Shown piece by piece: positions 1 to 6,243 of a DNA stretch of 9,753 nucleotides; the first letter of the stretch is position 1; each line of letters opens with the position of its first letter. The notes below the pieces were generated by a model. It worked only from the letters and a program-made list of their open reading frames with translations. It had not been told where the DNA came from and did no database searches. The DNA lies in assembly GCA_025927795.1 (NCBI GenBank), contig JAICKT010000155.1:1-9753 (forward strand), in the 5' to 3' direction. Both the position numbers and the translations under genes were made by a program. Origin of the DNA: Parafilimonas sp. (GTDB taxonomy: Bacteria > Bacteroidota > Bacteroidia > Chitinophagales > Chitinophagaceae).

Positions 1-241
1 AAACTTTTAATGTACCGTCTGTACCTGCATTTGGTTTAGACTGTTCTGTTACTGTTACATGAGATGTTGCATCTGCTGTACATGGCGCTGTTGCTTTTAC
101 TGTGTATGTATACACGCCTGCAACTGGGCCACTCCATGTTCCGCCTGCATCAGGTGAACCTGTTAATGCTGCAAATAAATCTGCATCACTTGGTGTTGTT
201 CCTGCACAAACTTTTAATGTACCATCTGTACCTGCATTTGG
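1..241 (-). repeat. Start of a 207-bp (69-aa) in-frame tandem repeat array
   Basis: Positions 208-241 and 1-34 differ at a single base over 34 (accatctg versus accgtctg), giving an exact period of 207 bp, or 69 codons. On the minus strand each copy begins PNAGTDGTLKV. One full unit (241-35) and the first 34 bp of the next are visible; the array presumably continues past the left edge. The unit is Ala/Thr/Gly-rich, is written largely with ACA and GCA codons, and contains Cys in KVCAG and APCTAD. High DNA identity between units suggests recent duplication or ongoing homogenisation. Confidence 0.82.
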
Positions 242-1936
242 CGGCGTAGTACATTGCTGTACTGTTAAATGTCTGGAACATGTGCTCTGACAATCAGTGT
301 TATTAGTAATAGTCACATAATAATCACCTTCTACGCTTACGTCAACACACTGTGTGCTAGCGGTAAAACCATTAGGACCAGTCCATGAATAACTCTTCAT
401 ATTGTCTGTTGCGCACCAATGAGTAGAGCCTCCGGCATTTATAGTTTCAACACCTCCTGTAATGCCGCAAGTTGGAAGCGGATTTACAGTTGTAGTAATT
501 GAAGATGTATTGTTTGTTAGGTTATCATCAGTCGTAATTGCGGTGACTGAAACAGAGTTACTTACCGAGGGCGTTGTGTTAGCAGTAGCAACAACAGTTA
601 AGTTAATAGTTTGCAACTGTGTGACCGCTCCCACACTAAAAGTTACTGTTCTTGTTGAAGCATCATAAGTATAAGGAGCTCCGGAAGCTGAAACAAAAGT
701 TTGACCTGCACCAAGGACATCAGTAGCAACTACACCGTTTGCTATAACGCTTGTAGCATTATTTTTAACAGCGATGTTATAGCTAATATTTTTATTGAGG
801 CATACAGGACTAGAAGTTTTGGTTACTTGAATATCAGCCTTTGAAGTGAAAAACTCCTGAACTTTAAGTAAAGGGACTGTTTGGTTTCCAGTATTGATTG
901 CATCCCCAGTAGTATTAGAAGGTCCTGTATGAGCATCTTGCATGCTAGTCTGTACATTGCCAGATGAACTAACAGGGATACTGCATTTTAGAACTACCCA
1001 TAACTCCACAATAATATGATCTCCGTCTTCCAGTCCTGATACCTGCACAGTTGAATGGGTACGCTCATTACTAGTGCCAGGTGATAAAGTAGTTGAAGAG
1101 TAAGAGTCGACCTTGGCGTTACCACCTGGATCTATAGTTCCGGCTTCTCCATAATCTACAAAAGCGCAATAAAGTCCATACGCGGGGTCAAATCCAAAGT
1201 TGTCTCCACTGGTGGTTTTTGCAAGAAAATCATTACTAAATGTAATTATTCCATTTTCAGCCGCTGTTGAACCACTTACAGTGATTTCTACAAAGAAGGG
1301 TACAACCTGGCAGAGCGCCATATCCTTAGGGGCCAATGAAGTAACAGCATCAAGATTTGAAGAAGTAGCAGGTGCAGCATAAGCTACAGCATTAGGCAGT
1401 GGATTAGAAGCCCTCCCTCCTGATGCACTGCAAGGAAGAAGTGAAGGCGCGAGCTTTTGATAGGTTGGTAAAAATGGACCTGTGTTTATCGCCGGGTCTG
1501 CTGCATAAAATTTCAGGGTATAAGTACCATCAGTGAAATAGGCTGTAGCAGTTCCCGAAGCTGCTGTAGCAGTTACTTTAAGGGATGCATTTACTTCATC
1601 CTGGTCGGTAGGCACTATCCACGTGGCACTGATATTTCCATTAGCGTCAGCATTTACAGTCCATGGGGTATGTTCAGGGCTTGTGGTATTGTCTCCACCC
1701 TCTACGTGTAGCACCTGTAACGTTACAGCTTCACCGGGTGCCCATCCAGTTCCTGAAATGTAAACAGTTGAACCTGGCGGATAATCAGCTTTATCAGTAG
1801 TAATTGTACCAGCATAAGCAGAAGAAAAGCACAAAGAAATGATGCCGAATAAAAAAAGTGTTGTAGTGCTTTTCCAAAGATTTGGTACGCCATTGCAATT
1901 TCGTTTGAAATACGAAAAGCGTAGTCTTGTTTTCAT
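1..1936 (-). CDS. Large secreted Ig-like/DUF11 repeat protein, probable surface adhesin (partial, C-terminus beyond left edge)
   Basis: Translating the minus strand from the ATG at 1936-1934 gives 645 residues with no stop before the window edge, so only the N-terminal part is seen. Residues 1-42 look like a signal peptide: a basic start (MKTRLR), a hydrophobic run at about 27-39, and cleavage after AYA. Residues ~44-135 form an Ig-like domain starting TITTDKADYPPGS. Residues ~136-360 are a beta-rich region that I associate with the N-termini of giant Bacteroidota surface proteins. Residues ~367-478 match the DUF11 pattern, from ADIQVTKTSSPVC to TTDDNLTNN. Residues ~486-560 are a Cys-containing Ig/PKD-like domain with SYSWTGPNGF. 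From P566 a 69-residue tandem repeat begins (PNAGTDGTLKVCAGTTPS). Proteins like this are usually exported, often by type IX secretion, but the C-terminal sorting domain is outside the window. Adhesin function is inferred from the architecture. No SD sequence precedes the start. Confidence 0.88.
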   Translation of the reverse strand, partial: MKTRLRFSYFKRNCNGVPNLWKSTTTLFLFGIISLCFSSAYAGTITTDKADYPPGSTVYISGTGWAPGEAVTLQVLHVEGGDNTTSPEHTPWTVNADANGNISATWIVPTDQDEVNASLKVTATAASGTATAYFTDGTYTLKFYAADPAINTGPFLPTYQKLAPSLLPCSASGGRASNPLPNAVAYAAPATSSNLDAVTSLAPKDMALCQVVPFFVEITVSGSTAAENGIITFSNDFLAKTTSGDNFGFDPAYGLYCAFVDYGEAGTIDPGGNAKVDSYSSTTLSPGTSNERTHSTVQVSGLEDGDHIIVELWVVLKCSIPVSSSGNVQTSMQDAHTGPSNTTGDAINTGNQTVPLLKVQEFFTSKADIQVTKTSSPVCLNKNISYNIAVKNNATSVIANGVVATDVLGAGQTFVSASGAPYTYDASTRTVTFSVGAVTQLQTINLTVVATANTTPSVSNSVSVTAITTDDNLTNNTSSITTTVNPLPTCGITGGVETINAGGSTHWCATDNMKSYSWTGPNGFTASTQCVDVSVEGDYYVTITNNTDCQSTCSRHLTVQQCTTPPNAGTDGTLKVCAGTTPSDADLFAALTGSPDAGGTWSGPVAGVYTYTVKATAPCTADATSHVTVTEQSKPNAGTDGTLKV

Positions 1937-2036
1937 AAAGAAAATTTTAGTTTTTGATGCTAATTGATTATTGATAGAGAAAAGGGAATTTTTCTTAAAA
2001 ATTTCTGAATAAAGATGAAGGCGATAATTCCCGTGT

Positions 2037-2057
2037 ATCCGTTATTAAAGAACGGAT
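2037..2057. promoter_or_regulatory. Perfect 7-bp inverted repeat, possible operator or leader hairpin
   Basis: ATCCGTT (2037-2043) and AACGGAT (2051-2057) are exact reverse complements separated by 7 bases. The element lies about 100 bp upstream of the repeat-protein start, where a regulator site or a 5'-leader hairpin would be expected. It has no following T-run on either strand, so it does not look like a terminator. A 7-bp repeat could arise by chance in 488 bp of AT-rich DNA, so the role is only suggested. Confidence 0.3.
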
Positions 2058-2276
2058 TATTCGTAAAGCATTTAGTTTTCATATTGTACCTTAATTCACT
2101 TCAATTTCGGTTTACGATCGTTCTATTATCAGCGTCAAACAGAGTGGCACAAGCATAGTCTTGGTTTATCTTTTTACTTTCTGTGAAAATGTTTTTCAGT
2201 TGGCAGCGTCAGCTTCGTCTATAGGAAATATTTTTAATTCTTAATTATTAAAACGATAACTCGCGGTTAAGCTAAA

Positions 2277-2307
2277 AATTGGAATTAAATAAGAATTGGA
2301 ATTAAAT
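2277..2307. repeat. 14-bp direct repeat with 17-bp period
   Basis: AATTGGAATTAAAT occurs at 2277-2290 and again at 2294-2307, separated by AAG. The two copies are identical. It may be a local slippage duplication. A pair of binding sites is possible, but 17 bp is not a whole number of helical turns, so the copies would sit on different faces of the DNA. It is about 120 bp downstream of the response-regulator stop and about 340 bp upstream of the repeat-protein start. Confidence 0.45.
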
Positions 2308-2403
2308 GGACGAAAAGCCTGAATAAGAGCGTACCTTAAACAGCCTTTTTGCTACGGATAAAAATTTACTTATACAAAGGTGGAATAATAATCATTTCAC
2401 AAC

Positions 2404-2423
2404 AATCATATATTTCTATGATT
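2404..2423 (-). terminator. Weak hairpin at the response-regulator stop codon
   Basis: AATCATA (2404-2410) and TATGATT (2417-2423) form a perfect 7-bp inverted repeat with a 6-base loop, one base past the regulator stop codon on the minus strand. The stem has one G:C pair and the following minus-strand sequence (GTTGTGAAATG) is not a U-run. It is at best a weak terminator or a 3'-end processing hairpin. Confidence 0.25.
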
Positions 2424-2424
2424 T

Positions 2425-3051
2425 TTATTGCTTGCGAAACTTTGCGGCAATTTCTGCCCGGGAATGAATATGAAGTTTGTTATAAAGATTCCTTATATGA
2501 GTATTTAGGGTAGCCATTGATATAAAAATACGGGAAGTAATTTCTTTGTAAGAAAGACCGTCGATCAACAAAAGCAAAATTTCTGTTTCTTTTTTTGTGA
2601 GATTATATGCAGTAAAATCGGGTTGATATTCCAACGGATTTGCAAAAACATTGAGCAACGTTTTAGTTACCTGTCCGCTAATTACACCTTCGCCTTTATA
2701 AATGTTGTGTATAGCTTCAACAATTTTTTTTGGCGAATCTTTCTTTAATAAATAACCTGATGCACCTGCCTTTATAGACTGTACTATTTTTTCCTGGTCA
2801 TCAAATACAGTCAACATAAAAATCCCGACAAGCGGTAATGCTTCTTTAATTAATTGCACGCATGTTATACCTGAGTCTTCACCGAGATCAATATCAATAA
2901 TTACTACATCAGGCGTTGCAGAAATTAACAAAGGTATTAACTGAAGATTTGTAGCTATATATACTATTTCAATAGCCTTGTCTTTTGATAAGTAAGCTTT
3001 CAGTGCATTGATATAAACTGAACTGTCTTCTACAATAGCTAAACGAATCAT
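2425..3051 (-). CDS. NarL/LuxR-family two-component response regulator
   Basis: This 208-residue protein is a complete receiver plus LuxR-type helix-turn-helix regulator of normal family length. The receiver (about 1-120) has the acidic pair E8/D9, the probable phosphoacceptor D53 in VVIIDIDLGEDSG with G61 at the usual +8 position, the switch threonine T81, and K103 in GYLLKKD. The output domain (about 148-208) carries the LuxR pattern LTKKETEILLLLIDGLSYKEI, then STATLNTH-like recognition-helix residues (SMATLNTHIRNLYNKL). It probably dimerises and binds DNA when phosphorylated. It starts 42 bp after the sensor-kinase stop on the same strand, so the two are very likely cotranscribed and cognate. 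The ATG is preceded by ATTTTGAG with no clear SD. Its targets are unknown; the repeat protein immediately downstream is one candidate. Confidence 0.93.
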   Translation of the reverse strand: MIRLAIVEDSSVYINALKAYLSKDKAIEIVYIATNLQLIPLLISATPDVVIIDIDLGEDSGITCVQLIKEALPLVGIFMLTVFDDQEKIVQSIKAGASGYLLKKDSPKKIVEAIHNIYKGEGVISGQVTKTLLNVFANPLEYQPDFTAYNLTKKETEILLLLIDGLSYKEITSRIFISMATLNTHIRNLYNKLHIHSRAEIAAKFRKQ

Positions 3052-3093
3052 CTCAAAATAAATTAGTTTTTATGCTTCAAAAAACGCTTCACA

Positions 3094-5940
3094 TTATTTT
3101 GCTTTTAGTTGCACCACTATGGTGCTGCCGTGTTTATCTGATGAATTTATATGTAAGCTGCCATCCATCTGGCGAGCACGGTATTCCATATTGTTCAAAC
3201 CACTTCTGCTTTTATCAATCATTGTCCTATCGAAGCCGATACCATCATCCGTTACACTTAAAGTAAGGTAAGGGCTGTTATATTTAATTTCAATATAACA
3301 GTTGCAACATTGCGCATGCTTTGCAACATTGTTCACCAATTCTTTAAAAAGCAGGTAAACATTTCTTTTATCTGCCAGCCTAAGTTTTATATCTAAAAAT
3401 TTTTTATCGCAGGTAAAATGGCATTGAATGCCGGCTGCTTTAAGCAGAGGTTCGGCTACATATTGCATGCGTTTCATCAATTGCGCCATTGTATCGTTTT
3501 TTGGATTAATGCTCCATACCAAATCATCCAGCCTTGTTACTGCATCATCAATATTGAATTTTATCCGTTCTAAATATTCACTTTGCCCCATTTCATCCTT
3601 AATAAGTTCTGTATAAATATTTACGCTGCTTAACGTTGCACCAATATCATCATGTAAGTCGCGGGAAATACTTCGTCTTACCAATTCTACTTTTAATCGT
3701 TGGCTTATTTTATTTTGAATAATAAGAATTACAATTGCAACTATAAGCAGATTGCATAAAACAAAAAACCACCAATGATTCCACCATGGTTTAAGAATTT
3801 CAAATTGAAAGGCAAACGGTTTGTCTTGCTGAAATCCATCTTTATTTACAGCCATCGCTTCAAATGTATATGCACCGGATGGGAGTGATGAAAATCGCAA
3901 CATACGTTCATCCGGCTTTGTAATTTGCCATTTATCGTCGTCTCCAATTAAACGGTATTTAAATGATATTGCTTTTGGATTGTAAAAAGCAGGTGAAGAA
4001 AAAAAGAACTGTACATCATTTTTGTCATGCGGCAGTTTTATGTCTTTTTTACTGAGCGTATCATTATTATTTACCACTACATAATCTAAATAACCTTGTG
4101 GTGCTTTTCTCTCAACGGTAATATTCATGGGCACTTTATAAATACCATTAGCAGTTGTTAAATAACCATAACCATTTTTTTCTGCTACATCAAACACATC
4201 TGCTCCTATTATTTTGGGAAGATCTATGTACTGTAATATTTTATCGTTTTTAGTATCAAATACCTGGATGCCATTCTTCTCAAGCAGCCACAAATGATCT
4301 TCTGTAATCTTCACATACATAATGGTATTTGAGAATAAATAATTGTTAGTAGTAAAATGTTCTAAAGAATCATTTTCTTTTATCCATAAGCCATCATTTA
4401 TAGTGGCAATATATAAGCGTGGGGATTGATACCATAAGGACGATGCATATACTTCTTTCCCGTTGATATAAAAAGGTTCTATTCCTTTCTGCGTAACCTT
4501 TCTTAAGCCGTCTTTAGTTGAAATGAAAAGTGACTGCTCATTTTTATCAAACCGAACAGCCTTGCAACTGTGAGAGGATATGATGCAGGGATGATTACTA
4601 ACAGTTTGTTTCCATTGACAAAAAGGAAATTGCTGTTGCTTTGCTGTTTGCCAATCTGATAAAACAAATGTTGAATCAACGTCTGGTAATACATAACAAC
4701 CATCTAAAGTTGCCAGGTATAAACTATTCTTATCAAAGTCAACATCACTAATTGATTTAAGAGGTAACTCATCAATAATTTTTTTTTGCACGGGGTTTAC
4801 AACATAAGTGTTAGTAGATGTGCCAACGATAAAGCGATGGTTTTTAAAAAACCGTATAAAATCAATAGAGCCATATCCGTTAAACATGTTTAGCTTCCAT
4901 AAGGGCTTGCTATCTTCCCCTTTCACAACTACCAAATACCCCTTTTGTGTACCGGCAAAAAAATAACCGTCTCTTACATTAAGTGATCGTACAAAATCTT
5001 CCTTACCTATTGGAAACTTTAGTTTTTCCCATTTGTGCGGCCGGAAGCTCACCATAAGTCCTTTCTTCAAACTGCTGTACCATATGTTACCTTCTTTGCC
5101 TGTAACAACATCAGTTAAATTTAGATCTTGAACTGTTTTGGTGCCATCAATGGTTATACTTTTATTTCGCGTATGTATCCATGCAATGCTGTCAACAGTT
5201 ACTGTATTAATGTAATCATGATACTCTACCACGCTTACTCTTTTTAAGCTATCATTTTGCAGTACTAATTTTTGCAGACTTCCCGCAGGGTTTGTTACGA
5301 GAAAAATTGTATCATGATATGAGCTGGGCTGTAATGTTACTGTATTACCTTTTGCTATTTGTATAGCTGGATCAACCGCTAACCTTTGTACGCCGCCTTT
5401 TTGATATAAATACCAATTTGTATGATTGTAAATAACAGTTTTATTTCCAATTACTGATAAGGAAACGAGCCCTGTGCCCGGCACTTTTTCAAGTGATATA
5501 TATTTCCCTTTCAAATTAGTTGTCGAGCATACAAACAGTCCTGTTTGGCTGGTAACAAGCAACTCATCTCCGCACAAAGCCATGCGCGGCAATTGGTTTT
5601 CTTTTTTGTAATCGTATGACTCCAGGAACTTCAGTTTGCCTTGTTCGATATATAATATTTGCCCGCTGAAGTTGTGACACCATATTCTTCCCTGTCTGTC
5701 TTCAACAATATCTGTCATCTGTAATGATGCGAGTGCAGGGTTGGTAAAGTGAATGAAATTTAAACCGTCATATCGGCTAATACCTAAACTATGTGCTATC
5801 CACAGGTAACCTTTTTTATCTACATGAAGATTGTATATTTCTTTTGTTGGCAAACCATCTACATTTTGCAGCGAAACCTGGGCATTGACCGAAGAAATAC
5901 AAAAAAAAATAAAGATATAATGGCTGACACAAAACTTCAT
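3094..5940 (-). CDS. Membrane sensor histidine kinase with Reg_prop beta-propeller and Y_Y_Y domain
   Basis: This 948-residue kinase has a signal peptide (1-20, cleavage after SSVNA). A large periplasmic sensor of two-component propeller (Reg_prop) blades follows, the clearest being GLPTKEIYNL...DKKGYLWIA at about 29-59. A Y_Y_Y domain (about 643-716) ends in the aromatic KPWWNHWW, then one membrane helix (about 723-741). The cytoplasmic part is a HisKA_3 domain with phosphoacceptor H763 in SRDLHDDIGATLSS and a HATPase_c domain. The latter has N871 in KELVNNVAKHA, DDGIGF at 898-903, and GLNNMEYRA from 914 followed by HGST. Related Bacteroidota propeller sensors are often fused to a receiver and an AraC domain; this one stops after the ATPase and leaves output to the separate LuxR regulator 42 bp downstream. 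Propeller sensors commonly respond to polymers or their breakdown products, but nothing here identifies the ligand. Confidence 0.93.
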   Translation of the reverse strand: MKFCVSHYIFIFFCISSVNAQVSLQNVDGLPTKEIYNLHVDKKGYLWIAHSLGISRYDGLNFIHFTNPALASLQMTDIVEDRQGRIWCHNFSGQILYIEQGKLKFLESYDYKKENQLPRMALCGDELLVTSQTGLFVCSTTNLKGKYISLEKVPGTGLVSLSVIGNKTVIYNHTNWYLYQKGGVQRLAVDPAIQIAKGNTVTLQPSSYHDTIFLVTNPAGSLQKLVLQNDSLKRVSVVEYHDYINTVTVDSIAWIHTRNKSITIDGTKTVQDLNLTDVVTGKEGNIWYSSLKKGLMVSFRPHKWEKLKFPIGKEDFVRSLNVRDGYFFAGTQKGYLVVVKGEDSKPLWKLNMFNGYGSIDFIRFFKNHRFIVGTSTNTYVVNPVQKKIIDELPLKSISDVDFDKNSLYLATLDGCYVLPDVDSTFVLSDWQTAKQQQFPFCQWKQTVSNHPCIISSHSCKAVRFDKNEQSLFISTKDGLRKVTQKGIEPFYINGKEVYASSLWYQSPRLYIATINDGLWIKENDSLEHFTTNNYLFSNTIMYVKITEDHLWLLEKNGIQVFDTKNDKILQYIDLPKIIGADVFDVAEKNGYGYLTTANGIYKVPMNITVERKAPQGYLDYVVVNNNDTLSKKDIKLPHDKNDVQFFFSSPAFYNPKAISFKYRLIGDDDKWQITKPDERMLRFSSLPSGAYTFEAMAVNKDGFQQDKPFAFQFEILKPWWNHWWFFVLCNLLIVAIVILIIQNKISQRLKVELVRRSISRDLHDDIGATLSSVNIYTELIKDEMGQSEYLERIKFNIDDAVTRLDDLVWSINPKNDTMAQLMKRMQYVAEPLLKAAGIQCHFTCDKKFLDIKLRLADKRNVYLLFKELVNNVAKHAQCCNCYIEIKYNSPYLTLSVTDDGIGFDRTMIDKSRSGLNNMEYRARQMDGSLHINSSDKHGSTIVVQLKAK

Positions 5941-5960
5941 TCTATAAACAGTTTGGTCAT
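5937..5960 (-). other. Seven-codon upstream ORF overlapping the kinase start
   Basis: An ATG at 5960-5958 opens a tiny frame (MTKLFIE, then TGA) whose stop overlaps the kinase start codon as ATGA. It is out of frame with the kinase. Such overlaps can allow translational coupling, but a short frame like this can occur by chance and it has no SD sequence. Confidence 0.2.
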
Positions 5961-6243
5961 GAATTTATGGCTGCAACTTTACCTTAAGCCAACATAAGAT
6001 ACGTAATGTTTGTATGCAAAAAGAGTTTTACAAAAAATATTTTTATGATTAGCGGTGTATAATAATGGCACGAGCTAATAGCTGATAATGCATTAGAGAA
6101 TGAAGTGATTTCTTCTTCTGTCTGGTTTCTATTACTACTTCTAAAAGTCTAAATAAAATAGCGGCATTTGTTCTCCTGAGTTCAGGAAAGAAAAAGAATG
6201 TTTATGTCATCATCAATTATAGAAAAATTACTTGTTGATTAAC
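5941..6243. other. 303-bp intergenic region between peptidase and sensor kinase
   Basis: I see no gene here. It separates the peptidase stop from the kinase start, both read leftward. It contains a candidate kinase promoter (5989-6022), an inverted repeat TCCTGA/TCAGGA at 6174-6187, and a hairpin with a one-base bulge at 6075-6096 (CTAATAGC pairing with GCATTAG). Neither hairpin is followed by a U-run on the minus strand, so no convincing intrinsic terminator for the peptidase is visible. Confidence 0.55.
5989..6022 (-). promoter_or_regulatory. Candidate Bacteroidota sigma promoter for the kinase/regulator pair
   Basis: On the minus strand TTTTTG (6022-6017) is followed after 20 bases by TATGTTGG (5996-5989). 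This fits the known Bacteroidota pattern of a -33 TTTG and a -7 TAnnTTTG, with one mismatch in the -7 box and spacing in the usual range. It would start transcription roughly 40 bases before the kinase ATG. This was judged by eye from a short consensus in AT-rich DNA. Confidence 0.35.

Larger units (their letters stand above)
1937..2424. other. 488-bp AT-rich intergenic region upstream of the repeat protein
   Basis: No convincing gene lies here on either strand. It must contain the 3' end of the response-regulator transcript and the promoter and leader of the repeat protein. It holds a hairpin at the regulator's stop codon (2404-2423), a 7-bp inverted repeat (2037-2057), an AT-only inverted repeat (1987-2003), a 14-bp direct repeat (2277-2307), and two copies of GTACCTTAA (2086-2094 and 2331-2339). 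No full Bacteroidota promoter (TTTG plus TAnnTTTG at proper spacing) was found on the minus strand. TCTGTTTG and TATGCTTG near 2136-2160 match seven of eight -7 positions but lack a good -33 partner. Confidence 0.6.

Noticed and set aside
1..241. Repeats at the left edge as a CRISPR array or insertion-sequence end
   Set aside because: The 207-bp period is an exact number of codons within an open frame and both copies encode the same protein segment; there are no short spacers or transposase.
64..668. Several plus-strand open frames of 60-70 residues across the repeat-protein gene
   Set aside because: They are antisense to a long minus-strand frame with clear domains and are low-complexity (Leu/His- or Val-rich), as expected for shadows of Ala/Thr-rich repeats.
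6033..6044. AAAAATATTTTT palindrome as an operator
   Set aside because: It is A/T only in an AT-rich gap, so a palindrome of this kind is expected by chance.
6174..6187. TCCTGA/TCAGGA inverted repeat after the peptidase as an intrinsic terminator
   Set aside because: The realistic stem is only five pairs around a four-base loop, and the minus-strand bases after it are GAACAAATG, not a U-run.
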